Origin: Rhodotorula mucilaginosa
Taxonomy: Eukaryota > Basidiomycota > Microbotryomycetes > Sporidiobolales > Sporidiobolaceae
Reading direction: 5' to 3'
Length of the DNA stretch: 64,000 nt
Assembly: GCA_034406715.1 (NCBI GenBank)
Contig: CP137872.1
Span: forward strand, 1 to 64,000
Positions 1-10,202 of this stretch are shown in pieces; position 1 is the first letter of the stretch, and each line of letters starts with the position of its first letter. The notes beneath the pieces are model-generated. The model ran no database searches and was not told the DNA's origin. It saw nothing but the letters and a program-made list of their open reading frames with translations. Made by a program: the position numbers and the translations under genes.

Positions 1-69
1 CCTAACCCTAACCCTAACCCTGACCCTAACCTAACCCTAACCCTAACCCTAACCCTAACCCTAACCCTC
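1..69. repeat. Telomere repeat array (CCCTAA)n, left chromosome end
   Basis: About eleven CCCTAA units run from the first base, with two degenerate units (one CCCTGA, one shortened CCTAA). The C-rich strand reads 5' to 3' into the chromosome, as expected at a left end. The unit is the TTAGGG type used by many basidiomycetes. The array is short, so it is probably the trimmed edge of a longer telomere. Confidence 0.95.
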
Positions 70-791
70 GCTCGGGGATGTCGAGTAGGACAACGCGAGA
101 TCTGCACGAGCTCAAGAATCTGGCACGAAACGTGTCGGCTTGCTTGCCATGGAAAAGGTTCTCGAAAAGAAGTATATCGCCATTGCGAACAGAGTCTCCA
201 GTACTGCAAAAAGCTACAAAAGCGGACCTCTGATCCCTGTCGAGTTGTGGACCCCAAAAAAGGCTTTTCCGAGATCCGTTGTCAGAATCCTAGAATCTCC
301 GCCCCGTAATCAGCTATGATGGGGATTACCTCTGCGATCACGCAAGAGTCTGGACGGCAGAGGTGCATGGTCAGGGCACCGTTGCAAAACTGCGGGCAGA
401 CCATCAGCCCGTAGGACTCTAGCGGAGCAGTTGAAGGAGCGCCTTTGACCGAGCATTACAGCAGCTTTTGAGTACAGCAAGTATATGCACCGTGCGCCTG
501 TCAGCACCGTAAACGGGGAGGGCAAGCTGTGCGCCAGATCGCAGAGACGAACCGCGGGGCACGGCGCGAGCAGATTCCGGTTCAGCTCATGAGAACGCGG
601 GCGCGAGCAGATTCCGGTTCAGCTCAGGAGAAAGCGACCAGGCGACAAGGCCAAGAGCAGATTCGCTGTGTACGAGGGATCCGAAGAAGAAAGTGAACGG
701 AAACGAAGGCGAGAGAGCGCGGCTAGACCTTTCAAACCGGAGCGAGAACGGAAAACGGACAAGTTGCAGAGAAAACGTCCCGCACACCCGA
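70..791. other. Subtelomeric stretch without a supported gene
   Basis: Between the telomere repeats and the ABC transporter no reading frame has coding character, and stops are frequent in all frames. The only structure I see is the 26-bp direct repeat annotated separately. The right part must hold the 3' UTR of the minus-strand transporter gene. Confidence 0.6.
564..626. repeat. 26-bp direct repeat, two copies 37 bp apart
   Basis: The stretch at 564-589, beginning gcgcgagcagattccggttc, is repeated exactly at 601-626. A shorter echo (gagcagattc) follows near 654. It lies just beyond the 3' end of the ABC transporter and may be a degenerate subtelomeric minisatellite. Confidence 0.85.
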
Positions 792-3389
792 CTACCGCTT
801 CCTCCAGGTCAACACGCCCCACATCATCAGCCTGTAGACGACGATGATGATAAACATGATCCCGACGTAGAGTCCGTCGGAGACGCCCGCGATGCCGAGG
901 TTCTGCGGAGCGAGAAAAGAGTCACCACAGAGAACCGCAGAAAACAGCCGACAACAAACGCACCTGCAGGACGTCCTCGCCGGTGACGGCGCACTGGCCC
1001 TGCGCGACGAGCGAGCTCGGGATCGGGCACAGGCACGAACCATCCGGCTCGATCGGGCACGGCAAGATCTGGCCGGCAAAGTCGTTCCGGACGAGCAAGT
1101 CGAAGCTGAACGTTTGGTAGTCCTGCGGGTTTGAGAGGCCAGCATTAGCCAAGAGCACAAGAGCCACAAAGAGGAGCGCTCGACTCACAATGAAGTGCGC
1201 GGTGTAGTACCAGAAGCGCGGGAGCGAAGTCGCGCGGATAAAGTAGCCTTGGACGCACTGCGAGAGAAGAAAAGGTCAGCGGACGAAATCCCGACAAATT
1301 CCTCGTGAGGGCTCACCATCCACAAGCCGTTGGCGAAACTGGCGAGGGCGAGGGCGGCGACAAAAACGGGAACGAGGGCGGCGATCAAGAGCGATTGCGA
1401 CTCGGCGGCAAAGAGCGCGAGGAAGAGGTACAGCAAGAACCGGAAGAAGTGCACGGCGCCCGGGTTCATCGGGATGGCCCAGTAGCTGTAGGGGGAAACG
1501 AGTCAGCACAAGAAAGAGAAGCGGAAACAGCAGCGACAAGCGAAAGACAGGAGCGACTCACATGATGAGGGTGTAGCAGAGCGCGCAGACAAAGAGGAAC
1601 GGGATCGAGACGAGCGTTGTAGCGAGGTGATAGTGACCGGGGGCGTACAAGCCGTTGGCGCGTTCGCGGATAAAGACGGAGCGTTCCTGCGGGCGGCGAT
1701 CCGGGTCAGCCTTAAGAAAAAGCGCGGGCTTGAAAGAGAGAGCCAACCTCGAGAAAAGCGGGAATGCCGGCGACGCTCATCTAAGGGAGATCAACAAGTC
1801 AGCACGCGCCCGTAGCAAACAGAAAGGAGGCGATGACTCACGAAAGCGAGGAAGGCGACCGAAAAGAACGAGACCGAGAGCCGGTCGTTGAGTTTGTTGG
1901 TCGAGTAGCCGAGGTGCACCCATATCGTAGCGAGCATGAGGCCCATGCCGACGTACATCGCCACTGTAGCGTCAAGAAAGCGTGAGCATCAACTCCCTTG
2001 ACTCGAAGAACTGAGCAAAGAGCCACCCACATCGAATCCCGTACGCGAGCAAGTTGCGCGAATAGTTGAGCGCGGTGCGGTGCATGAGCGTCAAGGTCTT
2101 TTGCGCGCCGGCCGCAAACGCGTTGCTCCGAGTCGAGGCCGAGTGAGGGACCGGATGGACGTCCGCCGAGTGCAAGGACACCCTGTCCGGCGTCGCGTGC
2201 GCATGCTCGGACCACTTTGAAGCGAGCGCGTTCAGGTGCTCGTCGGCCGAGACGGTCGGCGCCGAACCGTACATGTCCGAGTCGTGCTTGAGGAACTCGG
2301 TGTTGACGAGCTCGATGGCGTGGTCGGCCGGGTTGACGTGCTGCGGCACGGGCGAGTCGATCGAGGCGAGGTAGTCGGGCAGGGTGGCTGGCGGGGTTTT
2401 CGGAGGTCAGCCACGCGTTCTCACCCGAGTGCCGACGGTTCAATACCAGCAAGAAAAAAGCGGACGCACCCGTCGGTCCGTCGTACATGACTTGTCCGCC
2501 GGCGAGGAGCAAGAGGCGGTCAAAGAGCGAAAAGGTGTCAAAGTTCGGCTGGTGAATCGTGCAGACGACGAGTACATTCTGCTCCTTGGCGAGGCGGCGG
2601 ACTATGGGGGGTGGCAAAGGGTCAGACAAAAGTAAGGAGCCCGAGAAAGAAGACGGAGAGACGCACGGAAAGCGACGACCTCCTTGCCGGAAGTGGCGTC
2701 GAGACCACTCGTCGGCTCGTCGAGAACGAGGATGCGCGGTTTAGCGACGACCGAGCAGGCGATGGTGACACGGCGTTTCTGGCCTCCCGAGATGCCGCGC
2801 TGGAGCGGCGTGCCGATGCGGTTGTTGGCGATCGAGGCGAGTCCGAGCGATTGCAACGTCGAGTCGATGTGGTCGGCGATGTTGGGGTACGAGGGGCCGA
2901 GGCTGTGGGTGGACAGGGACAGGTCAGCTTTATGAAGATCGAGACCAAGCGAACCGGGAGGACTCACGCCAAGTGCGCCGCGAATGTGACGGTCTCCTTG
3001 ACAGTCAAGACGCCCAACAACGCGTCGTCCTGCTCGACGAACGAGAACAGCTCGCGCGTCGAAAAGTCGGTCGAGTTGTTGACGGTGACGCGACCTTGGC
3101 TGCGACCGGACGGCGTACGTTGACAGATGGCGTCGAGGAACGTGGATTTGCCGGCGCCGGAAGGACCCATGACTGCGGGAGATAGACCGGGTCAGCTCAG
3201 AAGCTCACAAGAGGAAAGATCACCAGAAAACCCACCTGCTAGGAGCTCCCCTGCGCGAGCTTGCCCATCGAGCGGTCCCAACAGAGGGCGAGGACGTTTG
3301 GGCGCGGTGACGGTCAATCCCGTCCAAGCGAGGACGAGCGGGTCCTGAGACCCCGCCGCGGTGTTGCCTTCAAGGTCTGTGTTGTGCAT
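792..3389 (-). CDS. Half-size ABC transporter, ABCG (White/ADP1) family
   Basis: Membrane ATPase expected to export lipids or drugs as a dimer. The spliced product of roughly 600 residues starts at the CAT at 3387-3389. The order is nucleotide-binding domain, then transmembrane domain, which is the reverse ABCG layout. Visible motifs are Walker A GPSGAGKST (around residue 55-62), signature ISGGQKRR, Walker B ILVLDEPTSGLDA, and an H-loop in CTIHQPNFD. Several hydrophobic segments follow (for example LLYLFLALFAAESQSLLIAA), then a Cys-containing external loop and a last helix ending in LTWRKR and the stop at 792. About ten short introns (GTGAG...CAG) interrupt it. It is the gene nearest the telomere. 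Substrate cannot be read from sequence. It appears intact. Confidence 0.92.
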
Positions 3390-4178
3390 GGTGAGGGGAA
3401 GGGTGTTGTAGGAAGAGAGAGAGTGTGGCTAGGAATGAGCGGCGTCAAGAGATTCTCAGCGTTTGGAGAGCCGTCGTCTGTTACCGGCGCCGGCAACAGA
3501 CAGAAGTCGATCAAGATTAATCACTCAGGTTGCGGGGCGCTGAGCTGAGCGCGGTTGCCGGCGACGCCTATAAGCGCTTACTCAGCAGCGTCCCTTGCCC
3601 GGCAGCAGGTCCTTCGAAAGCATCGTCTCGAGGTAAAAGTTTGGTAGAGCGGCGGCGGCGGCGCTGAGAGAGCGCAACTTCAGCTCGCGCGTGCGTCCTC
3701 TTCCATTTCGCCACAAGAGTCGCTGTGGCGCTTGACGATGATCTGGGCCGTTCCGCACATGCCGCTGGGGTTGTGAGTCGATTCAAGGAGGGCGGTAGTC
3801 GAGGAGGAGGACGTCGCCAACCCACGCCGACAGCTGAGCGGGTTGCGGGCGTCGGGGAAGCAGTCCATGCAAGCGAAAGCATCGCGGATCAGCATCGCAC
3901 GGCTCCAGAAAGGCCGTAGAGCGAGAGTCGGTTCGGGTGAAGGAGTTCAACGAGTTCATCGCCGCCGCCTCTTCTCCCCGAACGACTCACTGTCAAGAGC
4001 TCCTCCGACGCTGTGGTCTGCGCTCTGGTGCTCACGATGACCTTACGAACCCGGATGCTCGGCTACGCTCTCCGCCCGCTCCGTCCACCGTCGCTCTGCA
4101 CCGCCCCGCTCACTCCGTCGCAGCGCGTCCCCCATCGACGGCTCGGACACTCATTGCGCCCTCACAGCAAGCACGCTC
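3390..4178. other. Intergenic region, no supported gene
   Basis: This contains the upstream region of the ABC transporter. A minus-strand frame at 3680-3895 (71 codons, starting MLIRDAFACMDCF) is open but unlike anything I recognise and has no convincing splice partners. I see no other coding signal. Confidence 0.5.
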
Positions 4179-4847
4179 ATGAATATGCTACAGTCCTGCC
4201 ATGCTTCCGGCTGTAAACGCTGCCACGCCGCTGGGGTGCTCGTGCGCTCGCTCCCCTTCGGATTGTCCGCGGATGGACGTCGATGGACGCCAGTCTCCCA
4301 TCAGCAACTGACGCAGGACATCGCCTCTTGCACTGCTTCCCATCTTGTCGAGATGTCGGACAACCACTACGCTCACCACAGCGAGGAGCATGCACGTGAA
4401 TTGGCCCTCGGCCTCGTCGAGATGGTCCGGCACGAGTACCTGCACAATCCAATTCGTGTGCGCGTCGAAAGGGAGGACCACTCACCATGGCAAGCTGTCT
4501 TGAACAAGATACGCAATGACGCCTTCGAATACTTCCGCGATGACCACGGCAAACAGATGTGGAAAGATGCGATCCTCTCCGAGCCCCCAGAGCTCCGGGG
4601 CAAAGCAAGGCTATCGATGAGGGAGCAGATCGACGAGGTGAACGATTGGCACACGCACCTCCTGCGTGAACTGAACAGAGTCCAGAATCGCCTTCCCACC
4701 AACTCTGACGACATATGGATCATCAGAGTCGTCTTGCTCTATTTGCAAGCCTGGTCCACACAACGGGTTACTGGTCTTGGAGTCGACGAGCTCCAGGATC
4801 GGTCTTTTAAAGCGCACAACATGATGGCAAGTCATTGCAGACGTTGA
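4179..4847 (+). CDS. Hypothetical subtelomeric protein, 222 aa
   Basis: An uninterrupted frame opens with ATG at 4179 (a second Met two codons later) and closes at 4847. The product is hydrophilic, rich in charged residues and His/Trp, with probable helices in the middle (ARELALGLVEMVRHEYL) and C-terminal half (DIWIIRVVLLYLQAW). I see no signal peptide, membrane segment or known motif. Codon choice is less GC-biased than in the housekeeping genes further in. That suits either a fast-evolving subtelomeric gene or a fragment of one. It could also be one exon of a larger model, but I found no good splice sites linking it onward. Function unknown. Confidence 0.45.
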   Translation: MNMLQSCHASGCKRCHAAGVLVRSLPFGLSADGRRWTPVSHQQLTQDIASCTASHLVEMSDNHYAHHSEEHARELALGLVEMVRHEYLHNPIRVRVEREDHSPWQAVLNKIRNDAFEYFRDDHGKQMWKDAILSEPPELRGKARLSMREQIDEVNDWHTHLLRELNRVQNRLPTNSDDIWIIRVVLLYLQAWSTQRVTGLGVDELQDRSFKAHNMMASHCRR

Positions 4848-5651
4848 TCGATAAACAGGCGACTGACGCGCACATTGCTAGTTGGAATACGAACCGCCTG
4901 TCATACTCGCGGCTATCAAGGAACTGCTCAACGAGGTGCGTAGGATCTAGTCGGCTGTTCATCTCGTCTCTAATGGACGCCACATGTGGACCACACAGCA
5001 ACTTGCTCGTGAGGGGAGTCAAGGTCGGGAGAGCGAGCATGCTCACGAGGAATCTCCTGTAAGCTTTGCCCACGCGAGGTCCTCAGATATCCTGTCTTCT
5101 GACCGGCGATCTCTTCCCACACCACGGCTCACCTCCGCCCGAACCCGTCCCTAAGCTCGTCCGCAAACGGCGTCGCCCGCGCCTGTTCAAAGGAGCCCCC
5201 TGCACTGTCATGGCACTTGGATCCTCACCCGCACTCGGCCACCTCAGCCTACGTCAGCAGCACATCTACGGAGCGCGCTTCCGTTCCGTTGTATAAGTAC
5301 TTGATGACTTGATGAGCCACTGTGCCCAATGTTTTGACGAATATCGTAGCTGTTGATGTGCAAGCAGTCCTCCGCGCCACGATCCAGGCGTGAGCGATTG
5401 TTTGTCGCAGCAGACATGGGGCCGGGTTCTTGCAAGCCCCCGGGCAAGCAAAGAAGAACACAAGTCGTCACTACGTCAAGTATGAGGAAGGCGGACACGG
5501 CCAGAACGGCTCGCTGCGCTCGCAAGATGGGAGGGAAGTAGGCCCGCTTCGCTGGCACCGACCAGCCCCCGCTCGCTGCGCTCGCATCACAGAAATATCC
5601 AATACACAGGATACACAACCAGAATGAGCTACAACGGAAACAGACGCCGAA
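4848..5651. other. Intergenic region with two copies of a 16-base motif
   Basis: No reading frame here looks coding. The right part is the 3' flank of the aminotransferase. The motif gctcgctgcgctcgca occurs at 5509-5524 and again at 5571-5586, with a third exact copy at 9396-9411. Confidence 0.6.
5509..5586. repeat. Dispersed 16-base motif, copies 1 and 2
   Basis: gctcgctgcgctcgca occurs at 5509-5524 and 5571-5586, and each copy contains GCTCGC twice separated by TGC. Both lie downstream of the aminotransferase stop codon. Confidence 0.8.
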
Positions 5652-7998
5652 TCAACCCTTGAAGAACACGCGCACTCGAGTGGCGAGCATCTTGCACGCT
5701 CGGTGCATCTCGTCGGGAGTGGCGGACGAGAATGAGATCCGGAAGAAGCCGTCGCCGTCGGCAGTCACCAAAGGGTCCTGGTCGACGAGGTCCTGGTCGA
5801 CGAGGTCCTGGCCGACCGAGGCGGCGGAGAAGATGGTGCCGGGGACGATCAAGACATGGTGTTCGGCGAGGTCCTCCCAGAGCGACATGAGGAGCTCGGT
5901 TGTTGGCGTCGAGTGGAAGCGCGGGTGAGCGGCAAAGTGTACACGGAGCCAGACTGTTGAGCGGGGCAATGATCCGATAAAGAAGGGCGGCGGAAAGCGG
6001 GCGCAAGAAAGGGCCGATGGCGCGAGAGGGAAGGGTCAAAGGAGATCCGGTCAGCCGCAGACATCCCGGATCCAAAGCGAGAGAGCGCAACCCACCAAAC
6101 ATGCCACCGACCGGCGCGACGAACGAGAGCAACTTTTGGCCGCCGCCCATGAGCTTTTCGTCGACCTCTTTCCCGGTCGGCCGCGTCCAGACCTCAAATG
6201 CACGAGAACCGGTTTGAGAGGCAACAACGGAGCGCGCATCGAGCTCGGCATGGCTAACGTCGAGCAAATTGTCGACGAGCGTGTCGCGGCGGTTCCGGTA
6301 CTCGGCCTTGAGACCTGCGAGGGGGAAGGTCCGTGAGCACCGACAGAAAAACCCGGAAGCACCCCAAAAGGAAACCCACCCTTGAGCCACCTCAGGTAAC
6401 CGGTGTAGCCCCACTGCTCGGCGAGGAGCGATCCGACGAGCGCCTGCGACATGCCCGACGCGGCCTGCGTCGACGACTCGTTCGCGCGCTCGAGTCGCTC
6501 GGCAAAGACGGGGTTGCAGGTCGTCCAGCCGAGTCGCGAGCCGGGGCAGATGGTCTTGGAAAAGGTGTCGATGCGGACGACGCGGCCTTGGCAGTCGAGG
6601 TGGAGGTACGACGGAACGAGACTCGCGAGGAACTCGGCGTCGGATTCGGTCTTGTTCGGCAAAGCGGCGGAGCGCTCCTGCTCCGAGCGGTGGTACTCGC
6701 CCGACTGCAGGAAGTAGTAGGCTGTGAGGGGCGTTCGGATGAGATTCAGCACGACGGTCCAGCCGGAGAAAAAGAGAGAGCAGGCACTCACGGTCATCCT
6801 CGACGATGATGATGTCAAACTTGACGGCGAGGGCATAGATGGCGCGCTTCCGTTCGAGCGAGACGGTGCCTCCGGTCGGGTTCTGGCACACCGGGACCGT
6901 GTACAAGACTCGCGGCCTGCGTGCGGGGGGGCCATCAACCTCGAGGACTTGAAAAGGCGAAAAAAGGCGACGACAGGACTCACCGCTGCATGCCGTCGTG
7001 TTCGTCCGGATTCCAGTTGGCGAGCACTTGTTCCATGCCGTCGACCGTCAGGCCGTCGCCGTCCATCGGAAGCGGCACCGGCTTGATCCCGCTCGGCCAG
7101 GCGGTGCTGCGGTCGGACACGGGGTCAGTTGCGCGATTGGAGATAGAATCGCACGAGAAGAACCCACGCAAGAGCAGATCTTGAAGAACGGAAACAGAGT
7201 TGTCGTCAGCAGCTTAAAGAGAGCCCGAAGTGGAAGAGAACGCACGGATAAGTCCATTCCTCGGCGAGGACGCCGTCTCCCGGGTTGCACAGGCTCGTGA
7301 CAATCTTGCCCCACGCGTCGGTCGACCCGGCGTTGATGACAGTCTTGAAGTCAGACGTTGCCGGGCGGTAGACGCGCGTGGTGAAATCGTAGATGAACTG
7401 AGCCAGCGGAGGCAAACCGGCCGCGGTGCCTGCAGGAGGATCAAAGTCAGCGAGCCGGACCACGAGCGAAGTACAGGGACCACGCACCATACTGCAGGGC
7501 GGTGCTGAGCTGGACGCGCGACTTGTCGTCGTCCCACTTCGGAATCGTCCACTGGTCCGTCTTTTTGCCGCCGCCACCGAGGAGACTCCACAACCAAGCG
7601 CCGATTCCTTGCTCGGTGGTCTTGAACGAGTTGCGCGCCAGCGTCTGAGCCGTGATCGATTCCTGCGCAGGCGGGACAATTTAGCCTGAATGCATTGTGT
7701 CACCGCGCCCACCAGGACTTACGTAAGGGAATGCCTCGGGTGGAGGCAATCCACCAGCGAGCGAGAGCATGCCCGGCTGGTTGAAATATTTGTACAGGCC
7801 CTGCGCACGGCCACAAAGATCAGCTCAGAGAACCCCCCCACGGCACAGCGACAGCGAGAACGGCCGGCGCACCTTGAGCGGCGACGAGATGCGAGCCTTT
7901 GCGAGTTCGCTCAAGTGGTGCGACAAGTCGATCGATTCGGGCTTGTCGGCGGCTTGCATGGCGCGAACAGCAGTCGGGATCGTATAGGCGTCGTCCAT
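5652..7998 (-). CDS. ARO8: PLP-dependent aminotransferase, ARO8/aromatic or 2-aminoadipate type
   Basis: Fold-type I aminotransferase expected to move amino groups between aromatic amino acids (or 2-aminoadipate) and 2-oxoacids. The chosen start is MDDAYTIPTAVRAMQ at 7998. Later exons carry NQPGMLSLAGGLPPPEAFPY, the cofactor loop INAGSTDAWGKI, VPVCQNPTGGTVSLERK (substrate/PLP Asn), IIVEDD (Asp to the pyridine nitrogen) and RIDTFSKTICPGSRLGW with the Schiff-base Lys. The last exon has VHFAAHPRF and ends VRVFFKG. About seven short introns. In the last exon a 15-bp unit is tandemly repeated (5776-5820), giving DLVDQ repeats between FSAASVGQ and the final strand, a small insertion unusual for the family. 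ARO8 versus ARO9 versus LYS-type cannot be settled from sequence alone. Confidence 0.9.
5776..5820. repeat. 15-bp in-frame minisatellite inside the aminotransferase
   Basis: Two perfect units and one diverged unit of tcctggtcgacgagg encode DLVDQ-type repeats on the minus strand. Because the unit is a multiple of three, copy changes keep the frame. Confidence 0.85.
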
Positions 7999-9484
7999 CT
8001 TCCGGCGATGTGCAGCGTATGGCGGCAAGGGAAGAGCGATCGGAGTGAGAGCCTTTTCGGCCGATTCGCGGATGAGAAAGGCACGCGGTGCGAGCGATAT
8101 GCGCGCCGGTAATATATTGGAGCTTCGAGTGCAGCACGATGACTGTATAGGTATCCTTGATTTCATTGCAGAGAGTCGAAAATTTGCCAGCTCGAAAATG
8201 GAAATTGCGTTGAAATGGTTCCAGCAGGTCGGTTGAGGCGCCCCGTACGAGAGCGAGGCTACAGTGATCCCGACCGGAACCTCCGCTCCGAGCCGGACTA
8301 AACTCCGACGACATGACCTCACCGGATATCGCGCATGCTCCGCCCCGGCGTACCGTTGAATCATCAGTGGCGTCGCGGTTCGCCGGACAAACGGCCTGAT
8401 CTGCACCGGTAAAGTCACCCATCGAACGAGGAGTACCCTCTCCTTGTCCGTGGCTTAGGACTCTTCGGAACTGTTGCCGGCGCGCCTGTCGAAGGAGCGT
8501 TTGCGGCCGCGACGAGCCTCGCGAGATCCGTCTCGAGCCTCCCGGTCTGCACGTGTCCCCAGAACGGGACGGTGCAGAGTTGTGTATGTTGAGGACATGA
8601 TCGTCGGCATCGAGAAGGCTGTGGTCTGCGAGAAGCTGAGTGTGAGGGTCGGCGGGAGCGACAGGGCCGAGGCGAACGGCGGTTCCAGCTCGATCCGGTC
8701 GGGCTGAGCCTAAGGTGCGACTACTTGACGAGCGGCTGGGCAACAAGGTCGGACCGGCTCTCTCTGGATAGCCTGGAGGCGAACGAGTCAGAACAAGTCT
8801 CACAACATCGACTGCATGCCGAAAACGCAGACGAGAAAAAGCCAACTCACCTGCACGTGCTTAGGGATCACCGAAGCTGAGACAATCAACAGAATCCGTT
8901 CTCCACCGCATCGGCCGTCAGAGTTGGAGAGGATAAGGCATTTGAAGTTGAAAGAGGATGACGCTCTGTGCGCAAGCTCGCAGAATCAACGCGCGGTCCC
9001 CGGTGATCGGACTTCCTAAGGAAGCGAGCAGGATTCGGCGCGAGGCCTGCGTACCTGTGTTGATCCGTACACGAGCAGAATGGATCGCGCGGATGTAGAG
9101 AGTGTCGAAGTCGAGTCAGGTGGGTGGAATTACGACAAGTGGCCGAAGATGTCGAACAGAAAGATGATGGCGCGGGTCGGAAAAATTGGGAACATGAGGC
9201 AGGGAACGAGGCGCAGAATCGATGCTGCAAGGCGACAGATTGCGGCGCCGCAGGACCGAAGAAGAGTGAAGGACTGCAGTAAGGTGGACTGGTCAGCGTT
9301 TACGGAGCAGAAATGAGCGACGGCGACGGCGGAACTCGAAGCAACAAAGCACAGCGAGCCACAGCGAGGGGTTCGCTGCGCTGTCAAGCTGAGAGGCTCG
9401 CTGCGCTCGCACGGAGCCCCATCCAAGCTCGCTGCAGCACCGCCGCTATGAGAAAAGCTGGACTCACCCGTCGCTCGACCCGCC
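7999..9484. other. Intergenic region, no supported gene
   Basis: A long open minus-strand frame (7820-8845) runs out of the first aminotransferase exon but its composition is that of an antisense or random frame. No other coding signal. A third copy of the 16-base motif sits at 9396-9411 beside weaker relatives (gttcgctgcgct near 9371, ctcgctgcagc near 9428). Confidence 0.55.
9396..9411. repeat. Dispersed 16-base motif, copy 3
   Basis: Exact match to the two copies at 5509-5524 and 5571-5586, here just downstream of the hypothetical gene ending at 9485. Confidence 0.8.
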
Positions 9485-9991
9485 TCACGCCTCGAGTCCC
9501 CGTTCGACATTCCCCGCCCAAGTTCCAACTGCCTCGGCACGATCGACCGTCGCGGTCGACGCGGCTACCTTGGAAGCGCGGTCGAGGAGAGCGTCCATCT
9601 CGGCGACAAATCCGTCGGCGAGGTGCACTGCCGCAGTTCGGTCCAACTCGGCCAAGTCGACCGTGCCCGCCCGCACGTCGTCGAGTGACGGACCACCGCT
9701 GGACATCGACCCGCCAAAGTCTCGAAGCAAGTCGGTCCCTTTGAGCGAAGCGAGGTCGCGCATCAGAGTCGGAACGGACAACCTCGGGACCGGTTTGGCG
9801 GGACGACCTCCAGACGGCGTCCCTGGCCGCGAGAGCGTCGGCGAGGATGGTGTCGGACCTGGAGAAGCTGTTCGGCTTGCTGGCGAGGCGGCGGAAGAGC
9901 GGGGCGGCGGGGGAACGGTGCTGGCGGGGGCACGCGTCGACGACGATGACGAGGCACGCGGAGGAGGCGGAGGCGGAGCGGAGGTGGGCAT
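9485..9991 (-). CDS. Hypothetical protein, 168 aa, Pro-rich N-terminus with helical C-terminus
   Basis: A single open exon begins MPTSAPPPPPPRASSSS at 9991 and stops at 9485. The first ~75 residues are Pro/Ser/Ala-rich and disordered. The remainder (from VPRLSVPTLMRDLASLKG onward) looks compact and helical, with heptad-like spacing in FVAEMDALLDRASKVAAS, and ends with GTWAGNVERGLEA. Base composition and third-position GC match the neighbouring real genes. The overall plan resembles small helical subunits of adaptor complexes such as BLOC-1, but I recognise no family. An upstream exon cannot be excluded. Confidence 0.55.
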   Translation of the reverse strand: MPTSAPPPPPPRASSSSSTRAPASTVPPPPRSSAASPASRTASPGPTPSSPTLSRPGTPSGGRPAKPVPRLSVPTLMRDLASLKGTDLLRDFGGSMSSGGPSLDDVRAGTVDLAELDRTAAVHLADGFVAEMDALLDRASKVAASTATVDRAEAVGTWAGNVERGLEA

Positions 9992-10202
9992 GATTGGAAT
10001 AGCTTCCCTTGTGGCTGCAAAGAGTCAGGCGCCTAAAGAAGCAGACTCGGGAGAGGCGAAAGTTGGGGAGAAGCAGAGAGACGCGCGAAAACTTGGATGA
10101 ACAAAATCCGATGTAGTATATGCAGGGTGATGATGGTAAACGCTACGTGATGGTAATGGATACATGGTGGAATGAAAAAATACAAGATGTTTAAACGTAG
10201 GT

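Noticed and set aside
7820-8845. 341-codon minus-strand frame upstream of the aminotransferase
   Set aside because: Overlaps the first aminotransferase exon in another frame and has random composition with no motif.
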